From the NCBI GenBank assembly GCA_002390675.1, contig DGPZ01000153.1, positions 1,421 to 17,629 of the forward strand: 16,209 bases of DNA, written 5' to 3'. The first letter of the stretch is position 1, and every line of letters begins with the position of its first letter. The translations under genes were made by a program, and so were the position numbers. The notes under the pieces are model-generated. The model had not been told where the DNA came from. It worked only from the letters and a program-made list of their open reading frames with translations, and did not search any database. The stretch is from Deltaproteobacteria bacterium UBA4427. Its GTDB lineage: Bacteria; Myxococcota_A; UBA9160; UBA4427. Positions 1 through 5,783 of this stretch are shown here, in pieces.

Positions 1-174
1 GTCGATCGAAGGGTAGAGGGGAACCACCGATGGCTCATTCGACCCTGCATTGCTGTCGCTGACAGGTCGCCCGTTTCTCGCATTAAACCTCTCGTGTATC
101 GCGCTGATAGGTGTGGTCTTTGGTGTCTTATTTGGCACGGCGTGCCGCAGGCCTCGGCCCGCCATATCATTTTA
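1..174. other. Window-edge stretch, no assignable gene
   Basis: Nothing here can be assigned. On the minus strand two overlapping frames stay open from just past the coaBC stop to the window edge: one from an ATG at 165 (55 codons visible) and one from an ATG at about 169, with an internal ATG near 80. Neither has a clear ribosome binding site nor a recognisable protein motif, and their third-position GC is similar, so I cannot choose between them. A gene continuing the coaBC operon beyond the edge is possible. A short perfect inverted repeat (GGCACG-G-CGTGCC, about 134-146) is present but no T-tract follows it on either strand. Confidence 0.3.
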
Positions 175-1386
175 TCAAGAGTCGCCTGAGTCGCGCAATT
201 TGCCGATCCGGTCGAAGAGCTGCGCCGCCACCCCCGTCTTCGGGAGAAGTGGAAGCTCCTCGACTTCACCACTGGGCCAAACAAAGAGCACCGCATTCTC
301 GTCAACTTCGAAACCCGCATCTGCGCGGGAAATGTCGTTCGCGACGATCAGATCACAGCCTTTGCGTGCAAGCTTGCGCTGGGCAGCAGCGACGACGTCG
401 TGGCTCTCGGCGGCGAAACCCACGATGGTACGATTCTCTTTTCGGGAACAAATTTCCTGCAGGATGTCTGGATTCTGCACGAGTTCAAGGGTCATGGAAG
501 CACCTTCGTCGAGCTGCTCTTTCTTGATCTTTCGATCAGAGGCTTCGATCGGCCGAAAATCCGCCACAGCCGCGGCCTTCACCACGATCGAAGCCGCTTC
601 GAATTCCGCAAACACAGCGTCACGCATCTCGAGGGCCGACTGCACATCTACCCGACGGACACCGTGCGGCGTCTCAAGACTCGTGACGCCCGCAATCAGC
701 ACCACGTCCGCGCCGCGTCGCGCGGCCTCCGATGCGATCGCAAAGCCCATCTTGCCCGAGGACCGGTTGGTCACAGATCGGACCGCGTCGATCGGTTCCG
801 CCGTCCCACCGGCCGTCACCAGCACGACCTGTCCAGCCAAGGTTTCGGGGACAAGTTCAATCGCAGCGGCTTCGGCGATCACGCCGGGATCACTCATACG
901 CCCGAGACCTTCCCAGCCACAGGCGAGTTCACCTGAGTCCGGCCCAACGAACCGGATCCCACGTCCTCGCAGAATCTCGAGGTTCGTCTGAGTCGCTGGA
1001 TGACTCCACATATTCACGTTCATCGCGGGCGCAACGAGCACCGGCGCCTTGGTCGCGAGCAAAACAGCGGTGACCAGATCATCGGCGAGTCCATGAGCCA
1101 TTTTGGCGAGAAGATTCGCTGTACACGGAGCCACGACAATCAGGTCAGCCCAGTCAGCCAGACCGATATGATCGATCTCGCCCTCTTCGCCGGCATCAAA
1201 AAGATCGCTTCGGACAGTTTCCCCGCTCACCGCCTGCAAAGCCAATGAAGATACAAAGCGCGCAGCTTCTGGGGTCATCGCGCAGCGGACTTCATGCCCC
1301 GCGCGACGCAAGGTTCGTACGAGCTCCGGCGCCTTATAAGCGGCGATGCCGCCAGAAATGGCAAGTAGGATGCGGCGGCTTTCCAT
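175..1386 (-). CDS. coaBC: Bifunctional phosphopantothenoylcysteine decarboxylase / phosphopantothenate-cysteine ligase (CoaBC, Dfp)
   Basis: Cytosolic two-domain enzyme for two consecutive steps of coenzyme A synthesis: CoaB ligates cysteine to 4'-phosphopantothenate using CTP, and CoaC (FMN-dependent) decarboxylates the product to 4'-phosphopantetheine. The N-terminal CoaC domain (about residues 1-180 of 403) shows the flavoprotein start SGGIAAYK, the catalytic His73 in the IDHIGLADWADL segment, the PAMNVNMW motif (120-127) and the active-site Cys156 in ACGWEGLGRM. The CoaB domain (about 185-400) shows NRSSGKMGFAIA (Asn207), AAAVADFRP and the lysine-rich DRKIKKE (284-290). Length fits the family (about 400). 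I start at the ATG at 1386, not the longer frame to 1464, because GGAGG lies 10 nt upstream and MESRRILLAISGG matches family N-termini. It is last in an rsmD-coaD-coaBC order, 88 nt after coaD. No key residue appears missing. Confidence 0.96.
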   Translation of the reverse strand: MESRRILLAISGGIAAYKAPELVRTLRRAGHEVRCAMTPEAARFVSSLALQAVSGETVRSDLFDAGEEGEIDHIGLADWADLIVVAPCTANLLAKMAHGLADDLVTAVLLATKAPVLVAPAMNVNMWSHPATQTNLEILRGRGIRFVGPDSGELACGWEGLGRMSDPGVIAEAAAIELVPETLAGQVVLVTAGGTAEPIDAVRSVTNRSSGKMGFAIASEAARRGADVVLIAGVTSLETPHGVRRVDVQSALEMRDAVFAEFEAASIVVKAAAVADFRPIEASDRKIKKEQLDEGASMTLELVQNPDILQEICSRKENRTIVGFAAESHDVVAAAQRKLARKGCDLIVANDISRADAGFEVDENAVLFVWPSGEVEELPLLPKTGVAAQLFDRIGKLRDSGDS

Positions 1387-1474
1387 TCCGATCGATCCTC
1401 CGTTGAATTGCCTTGGCCGGGGCAACGAGGCGACAGAGTACCCGCTTGCCTGGCGGGGAGTCAATTAAGTCGGG

Positions 1475-1972
1475 CTAGCCCAGCTTTCGCTTGAGGGCCT
1501 CCGCCACGATGGAAGGAACGAATTCGTCCACGCTGGCCCCGAATCGGACCAATTCCTTGAGCCGCGAGGAGCTGACGTACATGTATTCCTGGCTCGTCAT
1601 GAAGAAGAGAATCTCGACGTTCGGAGCCAGATGGTTGTTCATAAGGGCCATTTCGAACTCGTACTCGAAATCGGCGATCGCTCTTAGGCCGCGGATAATT
1701 GCGCTTGCGCCGATCGCCTCGGCATGATGAACCACTAGACCATCAAAGACCTGAACCGACACATCTTCCATACCGGCAGTCACAGACTGAAGAATCTCCA
1801 TCCGCTCATCTGCATTGAACGTCGCGCTCTTGGAGACGTTTCTGGCCACTGCGATCACGGTTTGATCGAAGAGCGCACGACATCTCTCAATCAGATCCAG
1901 ATGACCGTTCGTGATCGGGTCAAAACTCGCGGGAAACAGGGCCAGTCGATGCTTCGACGTGGGATCCGCCAT
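1475..1972 (-). CDS. coaD: Phosphopantetheine adenylyltransferase (CoaD, PPAT)
   Basis: Transfers AMP from ATP to 4'-phosphopantetheine, giving dephospho-CoA, the penultimate and often rate-controlling step of CoA synthesis; the product of coaBC downstream is its substrate. The 165-residue length is normal. The nucleotidyltransferase signature is intact: PASFDPITNGH near the N-terminus (TxGH-type motif at 21-24), IIRGLRAIADFEYE (RGLR at 94-97), and YVSSSRLKEL (132-141), corresponding to the family's ISSS-x-x-x-K/R motif. The ATG at 1972 is preceded by CGGAG lying inside the 3' end of rsmD. Only 5 nt separate it from the rsmD stop, so the two are surely co-transcribed and probably translationally coupled. 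A 10-bp palindrome (GGGCTAGCCC, 1472-1481) sits on the stop codon; it has no T-tract to make it a terminator. Confidence 0.97.
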   Translation of the reverse strand: MADPTSKHRLALFPASFDPITNGHLDLIERCRALFDQTVIAVARNVSKSATFNADERMEILQSVTAGMEDVSVQVFDGLVVHHAEAIGASAIIRGLRAIADFEYEFEMALMNNHLAPNVEILFFMTSQEYMYVSSSRLKELVRFGASVDEFVPSIVAEALKRKLG

Positions 1973-1977
1973 AGTCG

Positions 1978-2574
1978 TTACTCCGGGTCATCGGTCGCTG
2001 ATTCAAGCCACGTCAACAGAGTGTCGCCGTAGCGTCGTTCATCCAGCACCCGGATTCCGGGCAACGGGGCAAGATGATGGCGTGTCGGCCCCTCCACGAC
2101 CACCGTCGCACGCGGATTCAGCAGCGAACCCGAAAAAAGTGCCTCCAAGGTCGGCTCGCGATGCGATTCATTTTCACCCTCCAGATAGGGAGGATCAAGA
2201 AAAACGAGATCGAAACGCGCTTCAGGGTCCGACTCCAGTCGGCGAACTGCCTTCTGGGCCTCCGCTTCGACGATCTGCAACCCCGGCTCCTCCGCCAGAT
2301 CGAATGACTCGAGCCGCTTTCTAAGCGCGCGGGCGACGCGCTTTGATCGTTCGACAAACATGACCCGTTCAGCCCCACGGGAATAGGCTTCGAGACCGAG
2401 CGCGCCGGTTCCCGCAAAGAGATCGAGAACCGAGATCCCCTCGAGATCTCCTAACGAAGAAAAAAGCGACTCGCGCACCCGGTCGGTCGTCGGACGAACA
2501 CCGTCCACCACCTTTCCCAACTCTCTTCCGCGCAGTCGCCCAGCAATGATCCGCAAACTAGTAACACTCCCCAA
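1978..2574 (-). CDS. rsmD: 16S rRNA (guanine-966 N2)-methyltransferase (RsmD)
   Basis: Rossmann-fold SAM-dependent methyltransferase of the RsmD/YhhF family, which makes m2G966 in 16S rRNA during 30S assembly. Visible features are the N-terminal RIIAGRLRGREL, RPTTDRVRESLF (27-38), the SAM-binding DLFAGTGALGLEA (51-63), the acidic end of the next strand at VERS (Glu75) and the catalytic FLDPPY (125-130). Length 198 fits the family. Both plausible starts are TTG. The one at 2574 has GGAG 10 nt upstream; the one at 2556 would give the family-typical MRIIAG start and has GGGGAG 9 nt upstream. I list the longer form and regard the shorter as about equally likely. It is the first gene of the rsmD-coaD-coaBC operon; rsmD-coaD adjacency is widespread in bacteria. 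Confidence 0.95.
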   Translation of the reverse strand: MGSVTSLRIIAGRLRGRELGKVVDGVRPTTDRVRESLFSSLGDLEGISVLDLFAGTGALGLEAYSRGAERVMFVERSKRVARALRKRLESFDLAEEPGLQIVEAEAQKAVRRLESDPEARFDLVFLDPPYLEGENESHREPTLEALFSGSLLNPRATVVVEGPTRHHLAPLPGIRVLDERRYGDTLLTWLESATDDPE

Positions 2575-2753
2575 TTCCAGATATCTCCGGAATCATCGCG
2601 CGCCGAAGCATTAGATGCCTTCCATGACACGCCGAAAACCGATCACGAGACGTTGTTTTCGTGACGGATCGACTATTTCTCGTCCGACACCGAGAGCATA
2701 TATCTCTGACAGTTGCGTCGCTGCCGATCAAGCGAATGTCTCGCAGAATAGGG

Positions 2754-2780
2754 TTGATCGGCTCGAAGCGCGTCTATAGA
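2754..2780 (+). promoter_or_regulatory. Possible sigma70-like promoter for the XRE gene
   Basis: TTGATC at 2754-2759 and TATAGA at 2775-2780 resemble -35 and -10 boxes, but the spacer is 15 nt, shorter than the ideal 17. If real, the leader would be about 85 nt and would contain both palindromes found before the XRE start. No start-site evidence exists; this is pattern matching only. Confidence 0.22.
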
Positions 2781-2816
2781 ATCGGCGCGGTTCAAACCCA
2801 AATCACCATTAAATAC

Positions 2817-2828
2817 ACACCATGGTGT
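2817..2828. promoter_or_regulatory. 12-bp perfect palindrome, candidate operator
   Basis: ACACCATGGTGT reads identically on both strands. It lies 46 nt before the start of the XRE-type regulator and 4 nt before a second inverted repeat. Small XRE/Cro-type repressors bind short two-fold symmetric sites, usually in their own control region, so autoregulation is the natural reading. That is inference from position and symmetry. Confidence 0.4.
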
Positions 2829-2832
2829 CACT

Positions 2833-2848
2833 CGAAGTAACTACTTCG
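2833..2848. promoter_or_regulatory. 16-bp inverted repeat, second candidate operator
   Basis: CGAAGTA and TACTTCG are perfect 7-bp arms around an AC centre. The site differs in sequence from the neighbouring 12-bp palindrome, so the two may bind different proteins, or this one may instead form a small RNA hairpin in the leader of the XRE mRNA, 25 nt before its ATG. Confidence 0.4.
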
Positions 2849-2873
2849 GCACGACACATAAGGACGTAGATTT

Positions 2874-3113
2874 ATGTCGAGTGCCGCGATCAAGCGGATC
2901 AAAAAGAAGCTTCCGGAACGCCTCGCCGAGGTGCGTGGAGATCGTTCGCAGCGCCAATTCGCGCGCGACTTGGGCGTGTTCCAGCAGAATGTGAACAGGT
3001 ACGAAAACGGCACGACGCCCCACACCGATTTTCTGATCACGCTCTGCACGAAAGAAAACGTCTCACTCGACTGGCTTCTCTTCGGTAAAGGGCGCATGCG
3101 CAGGGCACGCTAG
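2874..3113 (+). CDS. Small XRE/Cro-type helix-turn-helix DNA-binding protein
   Basis: A 79-residue single-domain protein. Residues about 12-72 look like the five-helix XRE fold: RLAEVRGDRSQRQFARDLG, then the recognition-helix region VFQQNVNRYENGTTP, closing with SLDWLLFGKG, an ending typical of phage-repressor-like regulators. Nothing outside the HTH suggests a sensor or protease domain, so it probably binds DNA as a simple dimer without a ligand domain. The ATG at 2874 follows AAGGA (2860-2864) at a 9-nt spacing. It stands alone between divergent rsmD and a membrane-protein gene about 300 bp downstream. Two palindromes immediately upstream suggest autoregulation. Target genes are unknown. 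No toxin or phage gene is nearby to make it an antitoxin or repressor of a visible element. Confidence 0.85.
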   Translation: MSSAAIKRIKKKLPERLAEVRGDRSQRQFARDLGVFQQNVNRYENGTTPHTDFLITLCTKENVSLDWLLFGKGRMRRAR

Positions 3114-3421
3114 GCGGCCTTCAGCACACTCGTGCTCCGGCGTGCATTTGTGCTGCCGGCGGCTCGCCGGTCCGCTGCGAGATTTGCGTATCGACCAGTA
3201 CCGGCTGGTCCGTCAAATTATCCGAAAGAGGGAAATTTACTCCCACCCTCCTCCGGCACTCCGCCCAAATAGACCGGCAACGGTCGGCGGAGCGGCTCGG
3301 TCGCGCTGGCGAATGCACGCCCCTGCCCTAAACAGGCACAGCTCTTGCTCTTAGGTCCCTTGTACTGCGGCGGCCCAGAGCCTCTCGCCCCAGTTTCAAT
3401 CTCGGGTCGGGAGACCAAAGC
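3114..3421. other. Intergenic region after the XRE gene
   Basis: About 308 bases in which I see no convincing gene; short open frames on both strands lack motifs and ribosome binding sites. Two small hairpins follow the XRE stop: AGCAC-ACTC-GTGCT (3123-3136) and CCGGCG-GCT-CGCCGG (3156-3170). Neither has a T-tract, so they may serve as barriers or factor-dependent termination signals, but this is unproven. A strong Shine-Dalgarno (GGGAG, about 3410-3414) at the right end belongs to the next gene. Confidence 0.35.
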
Positions 3422-3760
3422 ATGCTGCGTTTATTCGCCATAACCACAATACTGCTGACGTGTGCCGATCACTGGACCACGTATCTATGCTTGCAGGAGC
3501 CCATCCTAGGTTGGGACGTCGTTGAGGCAAATCCCGTAGCCGAATGGCTATTTGGCTGGGCCGGGCTCAATGCCGGCTTGTTCATAGACTCGTTCATCAC
3601 GCTGGGAGCCGTCTTATTCCTGTTGACGACCCCTATTTTCGATCGGTCCATCAAGGTCGGACTGCTCGCCGTTATCACGATGGCCACCTGTTATGCAGTC
3701 ACCAACAATCTCGGCGCGATCTCTCGTATGGGCATAGCCCCATGGTCAGCTGTCGCCTGA
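3422..3760 (+). CDS. Small multi-pass membrane protein, DUF5658-like, possibly frameshifted near its end
   Basis: A 112-residue hydrophobic protein with three likely membrane helices: about residues 2-24, 45-67 and 77-98. The pattern of a conserved Asp in the first helix (TCADHWTTYL), then EANPVAEWLF and a further helix resembles small integral membrane proteins grouped as DUF5658, whose function is unknown. GGGAG 8 nt before the ATG supports the start. The C-terminus (GIAPWSAVA) is abrupt. Removing one C from the C4 run at 3738-3741 would extend the protein by about 42 residues, including a fourth hydrophobic segment (LTLSLLLACAVIGA), ending at a TAG at 3867-3869. The listed frame may therefore be a frameshifted version, real or a sequencing error. 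Codons are less GC-rich than in neighbouring genes. Confidence 0.7.
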   Translation: MLRLFAITTILLTCADHWTTYLCLQEPILGWDVVEANPVAEWLFGWAGLNAGLFIDSFITLGAVLFLLTTPIFDRSIKVGLLAVITMATCYAVTNNLGAISRMGIAPWSAVA

Positions 3761-3869
3761 AATAGAGCGACTAACGCTCAGCCTCCTGCTTGCGTGCGCT
3801 GTGATCGGTGCATCGCCCAACTCGGCCGAGCTTGCAACGGACACTGCGGCGGCCACGGCAGGCACATAG
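3738..3869 (+). pseudogene. Possible out-of-frame C-terminal extension of the DUF5658-like gene
   Basis: In the frame starting at 3738 the DNA reads, without a start codon, PHGQLSPEIERLTLSLLLA followed by CAVIGASPNSAEL and an Ala/Thr-rich tail, ending at TAG 3867-3869. Third-position GC of this stretch (22 of 32 codons by my count) looks coding-like, whereas the same frame after the TAG falls to roughly half. A one-base change in the C4 run at 3738-3741 joins it to the upstream gene. It could also be chance reading-frame openness. Confidence 0.3.
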
Positions 3870-4026
3870 TTTGGCAATGCCACTCTATCGGCCGATACCG
3901 ATCCGTTGGCCGCAAGCGAACTTAGAAAGCTGCACGATAATGTTGTCGTCGTTCGAATTCTCAAACGATTGGCTTTCCGCCATACAACCCTTCCTATGCA
4001 CGAGCGATTAACGTCTACACTTCGCG

Positions 4027-5559
4027 CTAGTTCGCCGATGCACCGATGGACGAATTGAGCAGAGTGGCTGCGAGAGTATCCACGGCGTCCATGGCCCCAG
4101 CGCTTCCCCCGCTATGACCATTCACTAGAATCGAAAAAATCAGTACTTCTCCGTCGGCGCGCTCGGCATAACCTGAGAGCGCCGTGACTTTCGCGTCGGA
4201 AAGTAATCCTGTCTTCGCCCGGACGCGCCCTTTACTACCGCGCATGCGTTTTTCGAGCGTCCCATCGACCTCGGCAATAGGCATCGCCGCAACGAACTCC
4301 GGCCCGAACTGGAATGACTCCCGAGCCACCGTCAGCGCATTCACGAAGGCTCGCGGCGTGATTCGGTTCTGCACCGAAAGCCCGGATCCATCGACCAGAT
4401 TCGCATCGCCCAAGTTCACTCCGACTGCGCCGAGTTGCGCGCGCATCGCCTTGATCCCACTCGTCCAATCCCCCTGTCGCGCGGGATCGCTATCGAGGGC
4501 TGCGCCTTCCCAAGCCCCGAGGTTTTTGACCAGCGACTCCGCGATCGAGTTATTGCTGTACTTCATACACAGCGCGACCACTTCCGAGACAGCCCTTCCA
4601 GGGCGATCCATAATGGACACCCAGGAACCGCCATTCGTATCCGCTCGAGTCCCGCGCAATACATTTCCCTCCACGACCACACCGTTCGCGCCGAGCTGAT
4701 GAGAGAGCAAAGAGCCCGCGTAAAGTCCCGGGTCGAGAACGCTGCGCGGGAACCGGTCAACGCCATCCCCGACCCGCGCGATTCCGTCCACGCGAATCAC
4801 TTCTTCAGAAAGCGCGTTCGGTCCACTCGACTTTGCCCGATCTACGGAAAGCCTGCGGCGAGCTTTACGACCGGCCGTCCTCGCATGGCTCTCAACACGC
4901 AAATAATCGACCGGCGGATCGATATCAACGAGAACCGATGCACCTTCTGTCGTCCGCGGCCAAATCGAGACGAAGAAGGTTCCGTAGTTTGCGGTCAAGG
5001 CGCCGACCGGTGCATGATAGGCGCGGGCTGAGATCCGCCCCCAACTCGAGTGCCAACCCGGCGCTTCGAAGCGCGAGTCATCGACCCAAAGATTCCCACG
5101 GACGCCGCGCAAGCCTTCGCTTCGCAAGTCGGCCGCGAGCCGCCACCAGTCCTCGGAGTTCATGGCGGGATCGCCTCCTCCTTCGACCAATAGCTGATCG
5201 ACGAGCCCGTCCGTGTCCGGCACCGCGTTAGACCAAATTCGGGTCGCAAAGCGGTGACTAGGACCGAACCGCGAAAGACTCGCGATAGAGGTCAGAATCT
5301 TCTGATTCGAGGCGGGAATCATCGGTCGATCTGCGCCGCGGGAATAGACCGTTGCTCCGTCGGAAGCCCGGACGACGAGCATCCCAACGGACGCGTTCGC
5401 CAAGGGCTTCCGAGCAATCAGGCGATCCAGCCGCTTCGCCATAGAAGACGCGTTAGAAGACGCATCCGAAGGCGCGACTTCGACCGCTCGAGCATCTGAA
5501 ACGGGGCCCCAAATCCAAAGCGGAATCAGAAGCGAAATAAACAGCACGGTTCCGCGCAA
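4027..5559 (-). CDS. dacB: D-alanyl-D-alanine carboxypeptidase/endopeptidase, PBP4 type (peptidase S13)
   Basis: Periplasmic penicillin-binding protein that removes the terminal D-Ala from peptidoglycan stem peptides and, in this family, can cleave D-Ala-mDAP crosslinks. With a start at TTG 5559 it has 510 residues and carries all three serine-acyltransferase motifs: SxxK in IPASNQKILT (Ser84, Lys87), SxN as SNN in KYSNNSIAESLVKN (Ser335) and KTG in RAKTGLL (Lys449). LVDGSGLS precedes the last motif, as in PBP4 proteins. The long insert between the first two motifs is normal for S13. I chose the start at 5559 rather than the longer frame to 5592 because GGAGG (5568-5572) lies 8 nt upstream and the product then begins with a standard signal peptide: RGT, a hydrophobic VLFISLLIPLWIW stretch, and a likely cleavage after ARA. 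Divergent from the spmAB operon. Confidence 0.94.
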   Translation of the reverse strand: MRGTVLFISLLIPLWIWGPVSDARAVEVAPSDASSNASSMAKRLDRLIARKPLANASVGMLVVRASDGATVYSRGADRPMIPASNQKILTSIASLSRFGPSHRFATRIWSNAVPDTDGLVDQLLVEGGGDPAMNSEDWWRLAADLRSEGLRGVRGNLWVDDSRFEAPGWHSSWGRISARAYHAPVGALTANYGTFFVSIWPRTTEGASVLVDIDPPVDYLRVESHARTAGRKARRRLSVDRAKSSGPNALSEEVIRVDGIARVGDGVDRFPRSVLDPGLYAGSLLSHQLGANGVVVEGNVLRGTRADTNGGSWVSIMDRPGRAVSEVVALCMKYSNNSIAESLVKNLGAWEGAALDSDPARQGDWTSGIKAMRAQLGAVGVNLGDANLVDGSGLSVQNRITPRAFVNALTVARESFQFGPEFVAAMPIAEVDGTLEKRMRGSKGRVRAKTGLLSDAKVTALSGYAERADGEVLIFSILVNGHSGGSAGAMDAVDTLAATLLNSSIGASAN

Positions 5560-5583
5560 TATGAGGGCCTCCACCACGAGTAG

Positions 5584-5601
5584 CGCGAGCAAAAACTCGC
5601 G
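5584..5601. repeat. Inverted repeat in the dacB leader
   Basis: CGCGAG and CTCGCG are perfect 6-bp arms around a 6-base A-rich loop (CAAAAA on the plus strand, TTTTTG in the dacB mRNA). It lies about 25 nt upstream of the chosen dacB start and could form a leader hairpin close to its Shine-Dalgarno. No T-tract follows outside the loop. Confidence 0.3.
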
Positions 5602-5614
5602 GAATCCATCTCGC

Positions 5615-5628
5615 GAGGCGATCGCCTC
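5615..5628. promoter_or_regulatory. 14-bp perfect palindrome between dacB and spmAB
   Basis: GAGGCGATCGCCTC is fully symmetric and overlaps the smaller palindrome CTCGCGAG at 5610-5617. It sits in the 224-bp divergent region, 56 bp before the dacB start and 156 bp before the spmAB start, where a shared regulator would be expected to bind. The 8-bp core GCGATCGC is a common motif in GC-rich genomes, so chance is possible. Confidence 0.35.
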
Positions 5629-5693
5629 ACGATTCCCAGCCGACGAACCTTCGCCGAGCTTCTATTCACTTGTCGGGGGGTATGCCTGCGCGC

Positions 5694-5758
5694 TTGACGT
5701 CAACGACGTTATCGGGGAGCCTGCGACGTAGCAATCGCAGCGGTTCGGGAGCAATCGC
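5694..5758 (+). promoter_or_regulatory. Palindrome and direct repeats upstream of spmAB
   Basis: TTGACGTCAA at 5694-5703 is a perfect 10-bp palindrome. AGCAATCGC occurs at 5730-5738 and again at 5750-5758, exactly 20 bp apart, which is about two DNA helical turns. This arrangement just before the operon start (5784) could be a regulator site. No convincing -35/-10 pair could be assigned around it. Confidence 0.28.
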
Positions 5759-5783
5759 TCGGTACTCAGGATCGGGGGGTCCT

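Larger units (their letters stand above)
2575..2873. other. Divergent intergenic region between rsmD and an XRE regulator
   Basis: About 300 bases without a supportable gene. It must hold the start signals of rsmD (leftward) and of the XRE-type gene (rightward). A possible leftward -10 (TCTAAT read on the minus strand) lies at 2610-2615, with only a poor -35. A possible rightward promoter lies at 2754-2780, and two palindromes lie just before the XRE gene; both are listed separately. An inverted repeat TCACGA-N10-TCGTGA spans 2643-2664. Base composition is visibly less GC-rich than in the flanking genes. Confidence 0.4.

Noticed and set aside
50..991. 313-codon open frame on the plus strand
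   Set aside because: It lies antisense to coaBC, is Ser/Arg/Thr-rich without motifs, and has no supporting ribosome binding site; the minus-strand gene has full family signatures.
2874..3113. XRE protein as a phage repressor or antitoxin
   Set aside because: No integrase, toxin-like or phage gene lies next to it, and nothing beyond the fold supports such a role.
3156..3170. GC-rich hairpin as an intrinsic terminator of the XRE gene
   Set aside because: The stem is plausible, but no T-tract follows, so intrinsic termination cannot be claimed.
3870..4058. Continuation of the frame after the TAG at 3867 as part of a readthrough or selenoprotein-like gene
   Set aside because: The stop is TAG, codon bias drops after it, there is no motif, and the frame runs into the dacB 3' end.
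5670..5783. 38-residue N-terminal extension of the SpmAB protein
   Set aside because: It is Ser/Arg/Gly-rich, not membrane-like, and the family's N-terminus aligns with the ATG at 5784.
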